Assembly: GCA_027922465.2 (NCBI GenBank)
Contig: BQMF02000011.1
Coordinates: forward strand, 1,612,001-1,676,000
DNA: 64,000 nucleotides
Direction of reading: 5' to 3'
DNA from: Turritopsis dohrnii
Taxonomy: Eukaryota; Cnidaria; Hydrozoa; Anthoathecata; Oceaniidae
Below the pieces are notes generated by a model. That model did no database searches. It was given only the letters and a program-made list of their open reading frames with translations, and was not told where the DNA came from. The translations under genes were made by a program, and so were the position numbers. This document shows, piece by piece, positions 54,477-64,000 of the stretch (its first letter is position 1; every line of letters begins with the position of its first letter).

Positions 54477-54918
54477 TACCGTCAACCGGGACGACTTTGA
54501 CAGTTTTTACCTTGCTTGTTTTGATTTCTTCGCTTCACGATAAGACAACGAGATGATAATGGGCACTTCATAACATTTACGGCACCAAGATTCTAGGATT
54601 ATTGTAGGGTTTATTTGAATGGGGTGCCATATTAGTCTAAATCTACGAAATGTTAGTGTCAAAGTCGCCCCACTGAATAAGGCAACTTTGACAGTACTGT
54701 TTTAGGTGAGAAAATCCTTATCGGGGCGACTTTGACACATCAATAAATAGCTAATAAATTTAAGTATTTTATTTTAGAACAGTGCTTTAACATTTTTTCG
54801 CTAGTAAACTTAACAGACACGAATCAAGGGTAAAATAAACAAAGAAAACAAAGTAAATAGAGATAAAAAAAAATTATGTCAGTAAAGTAGACTGTCAAAG
54901 TCACCCCGATTGACGGTA
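54477..54918. mobile_element. Inverted-repeat element, TACCGTCAACCGGG ends
   Basis: 442 bp. TACCGTCAACCGGGACGAC then TTTGACAG at the left; CTGTCAAAGTC then ACCCCGATTGACGGTA at the right. The motif GGGGCGACTTTGACA recurs inside. Non-coding, MITE-like; superfamily uncertain, possibly Tc1/mariner. Confidence 0.7.
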
Positions 54919-54925
54919 AAAAAAT

Positions 54926-55619
54926 CAGGCCTCGAAATCTGTTGAATTTTGCGCGAGTGTAATTGTACTCCCGTCATAAATTCACTGCGAGTACACTGTG
55001 TAGGGAAATACTCGCGTAATCTTCTTTCACGCGAGTACAAACGTTGCAGCATATACAATTCTTTTATATTTACGATGGAGAGACACTCCTCTGCGGCACA
55101 TTTTTCAGTGTTATGCAATAGAATTACGTCAATTGTTTTCTTTTTCATGTTGATAGAGAATATGTTTCAAAAATTACTGCATCCCAGAGGAAAGAAAATG
55201 GAACATTCATTTATAACAATGAATCACAATTACAATTGATTTTAACGTTTTCAGGTGTCTAGTGGTGACAATCTTTTGTCACATTTTGTCAAGATACATT
55301 CGCAAAAGAAGTTCAATCTTTTTTTCTTGTTAACGTAATCATTTATTGTGGAACTCAATCTCCAACACAAAGCTCCTATTAATTATTCTGTTTAATAGAA
55401 GATTTATATAAAACTACACAGATGGAGAGATTGTCTAAGAACTTTTTCATCTGAATTTATGTTTTCTATTCATAACACTTCTTCCCAGAGAAAGTAGTCT
55501 GTTGAAAAAATATCTTTGCTACATATTACTTGTGAAAAAAAAAGTACTCGCGATAGTTACAGTTACGCGAGTACCAGCGTGAGTGATACTCGCATACTCG
55601 CGTTGGATTTCGAGGCCTG
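54926..55619. mobile_element. hAT-like MITE with CAGGCCTCGAAATC ends
   Basis: 694 bp, bounded by CAGGCCTCGAAATC and GATTTCGAGGCCTG, with further inverted GCGAGTAC motifs inside each end. CAG-starting ends suggest hAT. Flanks (AAAAAAAT and AAAATGAA) do not form a clean 8-bp duplication. Non-coding. Confidence 0.65.
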
Positions 55620-55791
55620 AAAATGAAGACAGAAAAAAGTCTGTTATAATATAACATTTTCTATCATAGCCATAATATTATACTGTCACAATGTTTCTAA
55701 CAAGAATAGTCTTCCACAAATTCTGAAAGTGAAATTGAAATTAATCCTTTCAATCAAGCTAAAACACAAATTTCTTCTATTCTTTCATTTA

Positions 55792-57168
55792 TACCGTGAG
55801 TTGGGGCAAGATTCAACATGCCAAAATCAAGCTGCATCTGGTTATTAATTTAAATACATTACAAAAGTAAACCAAGTTATACAACACAAAAAAGATTTAA
55901 AGCAATCAAAACATTCATGAATGATTACCAAGAGAGACTCTGGCTATTAAAATGTCACGATCCATTTAAGCTATTCTCGTTGTGTAACGGGCTTCAAATG
56001 TGTTGACGTCAAAATAACCACACAGAACTAAAAATGCGTTTTCCAATGGGAATGTTGTTTTAGTTTCTCTGTGAGAAAAATGTTTTCATAAATTTCATGT
56101 CAGTTCGTTAGATTTTGATATACGATTTAAGGTAAAAGTTGTTATAAGAAATAGTTTAAAATTTTAGGTTTTGACATCAGGTTAGTATAGTATTTCATAA
56201 ATGGTCAGCAGGGTTTTTTTTGTGAATCACAACAACACATACGGCTGCTTGAAAATGAAAGTGAATGCCTGGTTTCTACATTGCAAATCGGTTAAGTTGA
56301 ACCTATTAGGACGAGATAGTCTAGTCATAGTCAGAGTCATTGCGAAAAATGTTGTAGATTGCTTTTAAATTTTCAAATTTTTGTGTTCTCTCCTTCGCCG
56401 TATTTTACCCCCTGTAGAAAACATGAAAAATACTCCAAAAGAAGTTATTTTTGTTTCATTAACGGGGGCCGCTGAAGAAGATTTTCCATCTTTCGAATTC
56501 ATTGTCCAGTGGTGAATCTTTTCAACTGAGTAGCAATGGGAATTGATGGAGTGTATACGATGTGCACTTTTAAATCTTTGCACAAAACCCTTTACACGTT
56601 AATCGCATAGTCATCAATTCTCTCCATCATTGCGTTCTTTACATCTCAGCTCACGACAACACACACGGTAAGACCCACCGGTAAGCTTTGTAGGTGCGCT
56701 GGGTTGGACGGAAAGGTGTTTTAGGGGATGATATTGCTTAGTGAAAAACATCTTTGAGAAATAAATTTTGCACAGTGATCAATCATCTCCTTCAGTTTGT
56801 TTCACTACATAGCTTCCGCCTATGCACCCCAAAATCCGACCCGTGCATTAGTGTAATAAGGTAAACACGCTTGAATGACCGAAAAGATGGCTGGGCGAAG
56901 GGTGGACATCACTTCGTGCAAACCGTCTTTGAGAAGTCTTTTAACTCGTGTTGGGATTTGAAGAGCTCAAAGGCAATTTACATTCGGCTATTGTTAAAAT
57001 GTAAAAACAAAAAATTATTTTGGAGTGTAGTATAGATTACATCTTGCTTCAGATATGCAATGTTGTTGTTTTGAAATTTCGAATTATTTTGTTGAATGTT
57101 GTGGTCTGGATAATGGTGCTGTTGAATCTCGCCCCACAGAGTTGAATCTCGCCCCCCAACTCACGGTA
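55792..57168. mobile_element. Inverted-repeat element, TACCGTGAGTTGGGG ends
   Basis: 1377 bp. TACCGTGAGTTGGGGCAAG then ATTCAAC at the left; GTTGAATCTCG then CCCCCCAACTCACGGTA at the right, where the subterminal GTTGAATCTCGCCCC is duplicated. TA lies on both flanks, consistent with a TA duplication. No transposase recognised. Confidence 0.7.
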
Positions 57169-57324
57169 TATGTGCTGATTTTGATATGTACTGAATGTAT
57201 ACTTTTATGATCAGAATCTTTGTTTAATTTTTGCGTTCACAATTTAGGAAGTCTATTCCTTAATTTTGGAACAGGATGTTGACAACAACAAAACTTCACA
57301 CTTCACTCTGCAGCTTCTCAATAA

Positions 57325-58302
57325 TACCGTAAAGCGGGGTGACTTCGATCAGCGGGGTGACTTCGATCAGTAAAAATAAACTGTTAAAACTCTGAAATTA
57401 AAGTGCGTTTTTCATATTTTTCAAGATTTTCATTTAGATTCCCATTGTAAAATATCATCAGAATCGTCTTCAAGCGAAACGATCAATTTCTTCCGAAATT
57501 AACAACAAAAAACATCAAACTTTTCACCACTCACATTGGTCATCGCTCTACGTCGTATTCAAGAGTTTAGCCTGGACATTTTTGGTACACATGTGAAATA
57601 TAGAGGCTGAATGTAAAGAAAATTATAATATGTCTGAAAAATTCTGTTCTTCACCGCTATATTCTGTTTTTCTTTTCCTTATTCCTTTATCGATAATATC
57701 GTGTTTATAAGAACACAAAAAAAACGAATGTTTTATATCGTTATAAGTTACATGTTTGCAAGAACTTCGTGAAAAGTCGTCGTATCTCATGGGAGATTTA
57801 ATGACTTGCCGAAGAAATTTTAATAAGCGTGCTTTTTCCCCATGATGATAGATCTCAAAAATTTTGTTTGAGATACAATGAAATTTCAATGTTAATTTCG
57901 TTTCGTATTAACAAGGGTCACACATGTGTGAACGTCGTAAATATCTTTTGTTTTACTAACATTTGCTGATCTTTTACGGTCGAACATTTACCGCGGATGA
58001 CAAATGGTGGTCTGTTAATATTGTAATAATGGCGCTTTAAAAACATTGTCAAATATAATTATAAGTAATTTGGCGCTTCTCATAAGCTGATCGAAGTCAC
58101 CCCATAATCGATATTGTCGTTTTCTTGGAAAGATCAGGTTATTTCTCTGGAATTACAAGTTTAGTTAATGTGAAACTTTGCACTGAAATAGAAGAAATAT
58201 GTAATGTAATGATTCCAAAGTTTCAGACGTAATGGTTTAGTATTTCGGAAGTTACTTTTAAAATAGTGGCAAAATTGATCGAAGTCACCCCGCTTTACGG
58301 TA
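57325..58302. mobile_element. Inverted-repeat element, TACCGTAAAGCGGGG ends
   Basis: 978 bp. TACCGTAAAGCGGGGTGAC then TTCGATCAG (the last part duplicated) at the left; GATCGAAGTCACCCCG then CTTTACGGTA at the right. GATCGAAGTCACCCC also occurs internally near 58090. No transposase recognised. Confidence 0.7.
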
Positions 58303-59605
58303 AATACCTTCAATACTTTTTCTTCCTCATACATTCCAGTTCATCAATACTTCTGTGGTTTCTTCGAGATCTCAGCGAGGAAAACGTAAAAAAACACGAA
58401 AAAACGAGATAACCTCTTCTGCTTTTTCCTCTCTCCTCTCTCTCTCCCACAACAAGCAGCCCCAGCAATGCAATATCACCAAAGTGCCTTTGTACCTTGG
58501 AAGAGATAATCGTTATTTAACAAGTGAAATCATATTAAAACGACCAATCTACACAAATGACAACGGATTGCATTCGAATCCCCTCGTATGCTGAGTGAGA
58601 GGCGAGGTGTTGCACAAAGAGGAAAAGTGAGATATGCAAACAATGTCAACCATTTTTAAAGTTCCGATAATAATTAGCACACTACCGAATCAATATTATT
58701 ACCAAAGCGCTTCGCTTCGTCGGGTGGTGCGCACGCGCCGCGCGAGAGGAGAGGAGGAGGGGCGGGGGTGGATGATAGGGGACTCTACCTTGTTCCTGTG
58801 TGATTTATGACCGTTTTGGTAAGGTTAGAATGCGTGACATGCGTGGGTGAGTTCCTCCTGGGTGATAAAAACTAAAAATCGATACCACACAGCACCCCTC
58901 TCGTTGCTTTCCCCCCTCTTCCACATTTACATTTAAGAGACTCTCTGGTCTTGTATGGCTTCGCTTCTGAAGATATCTTCAGTTTAATCACAAAAAGTTC
59001 AAATGGAACAAAAATGGTTGCTGTTATTTGCCAACTTTTCATATTACATTATTATTACATCATTGCAGGAGTGCTCTTTGCTATGATGGAGAGCAGGTTC
59101 TGTTATTTACCTTCTATGGTGAAAAAAAACAAGTTTTAAGCTACAGTTAATATAAAGATCTTACACCTTCTTCGATGATTGCTTTGTCAACTATAGCTCG
59201 TGTGTTGTGTTGTTGAAGTGTCTGCAATCATCAAACCAGTTTCAACGTTTTAAATAAATGTAAGTTTAATTGATGTTTCAAACTCTTTCGTTTTTTAAAA
59301 AGGATAAATGCGACTACCATTCAATTACTTTCGATTTCGTTCTTTTTGAAGTTATTTCCACTTCATCAATTTTTTCCGTCCACTTGGTACACAGATAGGA
59401 GTGTCATTTTTTGTTAACGTCATGTTTACCTTACGTTGTGGTTTTAAAGAGGCATATAAACATTGGGCTTTAATCCTAAGGTTTGCCTCTGCATTCAACG
59501 AAGTGGTTTGAAATTTATGTAAACAAAGGATGTGAGAGATGGCTAAGAACATTCCACTTTTACTTGTATTTTTAAACAATGGCTCTTATTCTTTAAGACT
59601 TTATC
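58303..59605. other. Upstream region of the muscle LIM gene
   Basis: No ORF of note. A short GC-rich block at about 58725-58770 (GCGCACGCGCCGCGCGAG) stands out from the A/T-rich surroundings. CTAAAAATCG near 58872 is one base from a MEF2-type site. These could belong to the muscle LIM promoter. TTCTTTAAG just before the ATG at 59606 resembles a splice acceptor, so an untranslated first exon may lie here. Confidence 0.35.
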
Positions 59606-60723
59606 ATGTCTTTCGTTTCTACTGAAAATTGTGGCCGATGTGGTAAAAAAGTTTACCACGCTGAGCAAAAAGTTGCTGCTCGGAAGTCTTGGCACAAAGT
59701 TGGGTGTTTCACATGCAAGAAATGCAACACGACTCTCGATTCCGTGACAGTTGCTGAGGATATGGCAGGTAACCAAAAAAGAAGCAAATAGTCGTGAGAA
59801 ATGATGATTTTATTACAGAAGACTCTCTCTAACTCGAAACTCGAAAGGGAAAACAAAGTCGTTCGAATTATGGAGAGTTCGAGTTATAGAGAACATAATT
59901 GCTAGGTTTTACTTTGAAGAGGCCTAATGATTCAGTTTGAATAATAGAGGGTTAGAGTAATGGAAAGTCGAATTATAGAGAGTCCACTGTATAAATTTTA
60001 AAAACCTTTAGGTCAGGAGATCTACTGTAAATCTTGCTATGGTAAAGTACTTGGTCCCAAAGGATACGGTTTTGGTGCTGGAGCTGGTACTTTGAGTATG
60101 GACAGTGGTGATGGTAGTTATGCTTCTATTACGGGGCCACTTACCGGATCTGCACCAGCATATATGGGTGGAAACCGCTGTCCAAGGTGTGGCGGTTCCG
60201 TTTATGCAGCGGAAGAGTGTTTAGCTGCTGGACTGGTATGAAATTTTATCGTCTTCGCCACAGAAGTTCTAAACAATTTCTTTGTTGTTTTATGACCTGT
60301 TCGTTTTTTAGTCGTGGCATAGATCATGTTTTCGGTGTAAGATATGCGGAAAACGATTAGATTCGACGACTTGTCAAGAGAACGAACAAGAAATTTATTG
60401 TCCATGTACGTATGTTTTGTGCTTGTTGGTTCTGTTAAGTGGTGGTGAAAGAAAAGCAAATCAGATCAACGATAAAAATTGGCACCTCTTGAACTAGATA
60501 TGGCTGTTTCATTGCTGTCTTTTCAGTTTCATTTCCTAAACGTCTGCATCAATGAAGGCTTTCTAATTGTGACTGTAGAAAATGCCTATCGTATTAGACG
60601 TTGTGCTTTATGAATTAAAAACGATTCTTCCTTTTTTTAGCTTGTTACAGTGCAAATTTTGGCCCTAAGGGATATGGTTTTGGTGGTGGAGCTGGTGCAT
60701 TGAAAAACACTGGACAATTCTAA
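59606..60723 (+). CDS. Muscle LIM protein / cysteine- and glycine-rich protein (CSRP), 4 exons
   Basis: Exons 59606-59768, 60012-60235, 60312-60405 and 60641-60723 join in phase to 187 aa, close to the usual CSRP length (about 193). Two LIM domains, each with eight zinc ligands: residues about 10-62 ([28 protein letters not shown]) and about 107-162 ([26 protein letters not shown]). Each is followed by the CSRP glycine-rich signature ([30 protein letters not shown]). In this family LIM1 and LIM2 bind alpha-actinin and other Z-disc proteins, and CSRPs also act with SRF in muscle gene control. Exon 2 has a spacer of about 20 residues between the LIM units. Which of CSRP1-3 it corresponds to cannot be told; an invertebrate Mlp-type orthologue is likely. 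Confidence 0.95.
59814..59991. mobile_element. Pogo/Tigger-like MITE in intron 1 of the muscle LIM gene
   Basis: 178 bp, bounded by TACAGAAGACTCTCTCTAAC and ATAGAGAGTCCACTGTA (imperfect inverted repeats), with repeated TCGAATTAT/TCGAGTTAT motifs inside. CAGT...CTCTC ends resemble pogo-type elements. Non-coding. Confidence 0.55.
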
Positions 60724-60780
60724 ATCGATCTCCATTATATGTATTCTACATTATCTCCATCATATATGTTGATACTATAT

Positions 60781-60786
60781 AATAAA
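60781..60786 (+). terminator. Polyadenylation signal of the muscle LIM gene
   Basis: AATAAA 57 bases after the stop codon, followed by T-rich DNA. Confidence 0.8.
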
Positions 60787-62841
60787 CCTGACAGTTTTTC
60801 TGTTATATTTTTTATTTTGTTATTTTTGTTCAGGCAAATTTCTGTAAACAAACTAACTATTTATTCTATCTGTCAACATTTCCTTAAATGACCATCAAAG
60901 CTAAACAGTGTAAATTCACATTCTTAAACTAGTTCAAACTTTGATCTATGTGCTTATACATTTTCAAAACAACGTTTTGTTGTTTTTTTAGACAGCGAGT
61001 TTTGATAATTTTTTTTCTTGCTGTCATTCAAATATATGTTTTTATTTTTTCTTTTGTTCGGCAAAATACATGTTATCATTTTCAATACTAAATTTTTTCC
61101 TTTTCTTATATTAGATCCATGCATTTCCTTCACTTGATCCGTTTTTATTGTCGAAAAAAAAACAAGAAAAAGCCGTTTTTATTTTCGATTTACCCTCACT
61201 AAAACCGTCTTGTAAGTTTGTTATAGCAAAACGATAATCTCGTAGGCGAATTATTTTCGTGAACGGTTAACACGTGCTCCGGACTGAATTTCTGGGTTTG
61301 CTAAAGAGGAATCTACACAAAATAGTCATTCAAGTCACGATTTGTGAGATAGTTGGTCAATCCAGTAAAAAAAAATTATAAACATCATCTACAGAAAGGG
61401 AGATAAAATGCCACGAAGCAGTTATTGCAAGGGTGAAAGGGCCAATGGGGGCGTAATTCAATTTAAGACATAAGCACAACCGTCTCAACGACCAATTGCT
61501 AAAACATCTCCTAACGAATGCTACCATTAACTCTGATATCGACAACCTCGAACCCAGGGTTTGTCTCCTATCTTTTCGATATACGATCGTATGATGGTGA
61601 TGTATATCCATATGGTGAATCCTTATTAGGGAAACGGACCTCCGCTCGTCTCATTTTTCGATTCTAACAATTGTTGTACTACGTGATAAAGTTTGGTCAT
61701 GAAAATATTCTGTTGATGTTACTTAACAGATTAACTGATGCCAGCATAGGCACCATCCTCATATCGAAAAAGGCAAGACGCCCTGGGGACGAGGTTGAGC
61801 ATAGGAAATAGTTATACTCATATAGCACCTGTTTTCGTGGTAGTAACTTTTCTTGTAGTCAGTGGTCAAAACGCTAACATTATCGGTTGCTGACTGTAAT
61901 ACACAGGAATTTCTTTCCATCGCTTCAAAATGTTTTATCGAAAAGGCAAGTGAGCCTGGGTTCGAGGGTGAAAATCCATACAGTAAAGCCGGTTTTAGGT
62001 GGTTTAGAACGCGCTGAATGAAGCGGCTCTATTGTTTTTTCAGGTTGAGATCCGATAATAGCGGTCCGCTCAGCGCGTTCTTAAAAGTCGACTTCAACGC
62101 GCATTCTTAAAGCGTCACCCAATCAAAATGCAACATGTGATGTAAAAAAACTTTCTGAAAGGCATGGTCAGCGGTCAGCGTAAGGAAAACAAGCTTACAA
62201 CGTACTACAATCCAAATCATTACGCATTCTGAATGTTAAAGGTACGGTGATAACAGCGCAGTTTGAAAACAGCGAGCATAGAATAACAAGACACTCGTTT
62301 TAAAAAGATTGCCCCTTCTGCCTGCCTTACTACAGCACATCAACCAAAGGAAACAACGAACAAAGAAAAATCTGCGAAGCCTGAACGCAAACAGCATCTA
62401 TTGAGAGAGAGGAAGTGAACTTATGATTAAACACGTTATGAACTTGTATATAAAACGCAAAACGCAAACAGACACAATCTCAACAAACTAAACTACTTAG
62501 TTAAAGTTTTGTTGTTGCTTTCGTTCTTCTGTTTTTTCTGTACAGATACAAAAGACACGAAGCTATCACTGGAATCAAGAAAGCCAGGCAAGCCGAACAA
62601 AGAAGGGTTAGGCAACGTGCCACCTACCAACAATGGGGTGATATGCGGTAGACCGTTAGGGTCACCCGAGTAGAGCAAAGCTCCTCCCCCAGAACATCAA
62701 TGGAGGAGACGAAGATGTAGTGTTTTATCTCCACGAAGGAGATCCATGTATACAGTTGTGTTCAGTGACTTCAGGCTTCAAAGATGGTAACAAAGTTTTA
62801 ATTTTTCTCAATGTAAAGGTTATTTTACAAGGAGCATTTAC
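60787..62841. other. No gene firmly recognised
   Basis: A/T-rich DNA with several GGCAAG/ACGAGGTTG short-repeat fragments (61545-61590, 61760-61798, 61938-61975). GTTTAGAACGCGCTGA at about 62000 and TCAGCGCGTTCTTAA near 62072 form a small inverted pair. At 62546-62651 a TTCTGTACAG acceptor-like signal precedes an open basic frame (YKRHEAITGIKKARQAEQRR...) ending in TAG. I could not link it to any other exon. Confidence 0.35.
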
Positions 62842-62995
62842 CTTTTCGACGCGTTCTTGAACTTGTCGGATACCTTTCCACCACGGTTTTCTCTTCTCGT
62901 TTCTCTTCGCTGTCCTCCACAATCTCCCTCGCATCTTTCTTCTTGGTGTTTTCGACTATTTTGGTAAGGAATTGTTCACAAATGACGTCAACCAT
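62842..62995 (-). CDS. Possible first exon of a small unidentified gene
   Basis: Minus-strand ATG at 62995-62993 opens 51 codons without stop (starts MVDVICEQFLTKIVENTKK, then acidic/basic EDSEEKREEKTVVERYP) and meets a donor-like AAAAG/GTAAAT at 62842. A possible continuation at CCTGAAG/TCACTG near 62773 would add about 15 codons. I do not recognise the product. It is divergent to UQCRQ, about 420 bases away. It could be chance. Confidence 0.3.
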
Positions 62996-63414
62996 TTTTT
63001 TCACGATTTTTATAAGAAACTTTTACTTAATTAGAAAATCAAGGCTTTGGAAATGGTGAAATCGTTCGAAATCATTTTCCAGGGGGAATTGTCCTGACAC
63101 CCCCTTATGTATGTGGATTTCTGAAACTTTGTTTATTGTAAAAGTACTGCTAAGTACTGTTAAATTCAGGGGGGATTGTCCTAGAACCGTTAAATTCGTA
63201 CAAAAAATGTTTCTCGTGCACTTTTTTATACATCCGTGTTTTATATTCAACGCGCGAAGGTCCAAGCCACGGGGTGAATTTTGCATCTATTGAGCATGCG
63301 CAAAACTATTTTTCAACAGGCTGGATAGAGTACCGCACAAGTCAGAGCAGCAACAACATTTACTCTAACTGTTGGTTGCCTCATATTTTGGCAGTGGAAT
63401 TTTGCTGTTAGGAG

Positions 63415-63663
63415 ATGGGTGGAAAGTTTGGAAATTTGTCCAGGTACAGAAACGTGATATCGTACTCGCTGTCTCCGTTTGAGCAAAGAGCATTTGCCGG
63501 TTTTTTCTCCAAAGGTGCTGCAAACTTGTATCGACGATTTATGAGTCAAGTTTTTTACGTCGCCCCACCTTTCGTTATCTTAGGACTTATCATAAATTCT
63601 GCCGATAACGAACATCATCATTTATCTCGTAAAAATCCGAAAGACTTTGAAAATGATCAATAA
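63415..63663 (+). CDS. UQCRQ: Cytochrome b-c1 complex subunit 8 (UQCRQ/QP-C), 82 aa
   Basis: Small subunit of mitochondrial respiratory complex III in the inner membrane; it packs against cytochrome b. The whole protein is in one exon and has the usual length (about 82). Clear family signatures: the N-terminal FGNLSRYRNVISYSLSPFEQ, then RAFAGFFSKGAANLYRRF, one membrane helix (VAPPFVILGLIIN, about residues 48-64) and the C-terminal RKNPKDFENDQ. An acceptor-like TTTTGCTGTTAG lies three bases before the ATG, so an untranslated first exon or a trans-spliced leader may precede it. AATAAA overlaps the stop codon (63659-63664). Vertebrate UQCRQ has introns; the intact frame here argues against a decayed retrocopy, though a functional retrogene cannot be excluded. 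Confidence 0.95.
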   Translation: MGGKFGNLSRYRNVISYSLSPFEQRAFAGFFSKGAANLYRRFMSQVFYVAPPFVILGLIINSADNEHHHLSRKNPKDFENDQ

Positions 63664-63664
63664 A
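63659..63664 (+). terminator. Polyadenylation signal overlapping the UQCRQ stop codon
   Basis: AATAAA includes the TAA stop. No second AATAAA occurs in the remaining 336 bases of the window. Confidence 0.5.
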
Positions 63665-64000
63665 AGTTGAGAACTTACATTCTGTTCTGCACACATGTGG
63701 TGAATGAAAGCGTATGAAATGATATTATTTTTAAATAGTTGCTGTATATCATGAAAACTGAATTATGAGAAAATGTTAATGTGAGTTGTTATTTTTATCG
63801 TGAGTTGAAATTGTTTACATATAAATGATCAGATCAGATAAAAAATGAACATTATTTTGATTCCGGGGTGAACAAAGAGGTGGTGAACTAGAGAGCAGGT
63901 TTTAAAGTCATGCATGGTGTTTAAGGACTGGTTTTCAAGAAATTCTATATATACCTTAAGGGGATTTTTTTTGCATGTGATTAATTTTTGTGAGCCAAGG
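63665..64000. other. Downstream flank of UQCRQ; nothing recognised
   Basis: A/T-rich, no ORF or repeat that I can support. Confidence 0.5.

Noticed and set aside
58355..58594. 79-codon ORF upstream of the muscle LIM gene
   Set aside because: Low-complexity, with no resemblance to any family and no evident splice link to the LIM exons.

Overview
This window is nuclear DNA of an invertebrate animal: A/T-rich, with GT-AG introns of a few hundred bases, polyadenylation hexamers and many animal-type transposons (BEL/Pao, DIRS, CR1-like LINE, Helitron, MITEs, tRNA-like SINE). I cannot name the species. The repeat mix and divergent ionotropic glutamate receptors (iGluRs) suggest a marine, perhaps early-branching metazoan, but that is inference.

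Host genes. (1) Two tandem minus-strand iGluR genes fill the left half. Paralog A (1275-6586, 6 exons, about 850 aa) and paralog B (exons 2-6 at 11283-15703, first exon at 28284-28601) share exon layout and phases. Both have a signal peptide, amino-terminal domain, split ligand-binding domain (S1/S2), pore loop, and M1, M3 and M4. (2) A complete 22-exon minus-strand gene (40079-47715, 1034 aa) encodes an EHBP1-type protein: N-terminal C2, CH, then C-terminal bMERB domain, linking membranes, actin and Rab GTPases. (3) A plus-strand 4-exon muscle LIM/CSRP gene (59606-60723, 187 aa, two LIM domains). (4) A plus-strand single-exon UQCRQ gene (63415-63663, 82 aa; subunit 8 of respiratory complex III). 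A possible small minus-strand exon (62842-62995) lies divergent to UQCRQ. A Gly/Arg-rich terminal exon (37105 to about 37291) is trapped between DIRS-derived inverted repeats.

Mobile DNA. Intron 1 of iGluR B is about 12.6 kb. It holds a head-to-tail array of six Helitron-like units (16082-27317). The first unit is split by a complete, apparently very young BEL/Pao element (16599-23119) with 282-bp LTRs that read identical, a 5-bp target duplication and one intact 1766-codon ORF. At 32467-36980 is a DIRS element with perfect 100-bp inverted terminal repeats but broken ORFs, including a SINE inserted in its tyrosine recombinase. Two decayed LINEs (29473-30790, 51270-53280), two copies of a second Helitron-like family (9691-10910, 53410-54412), a PIF/Harbinger-like MITE, and a run of four inverted-repeat elements (54477-58302) occupy most other gene-poor DNA. 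A small hairpin MITE family recurs within tens of bases of splice sites in both iGluR genes.

The host genes look functionally unrelated. The main themes are a receptor duplication with patchy sequence homogenisation and a dense, nested transposon landscape. Exon boundaries were read by eye from frame, GT/AG signals and family similarity. No alignment or search was run.
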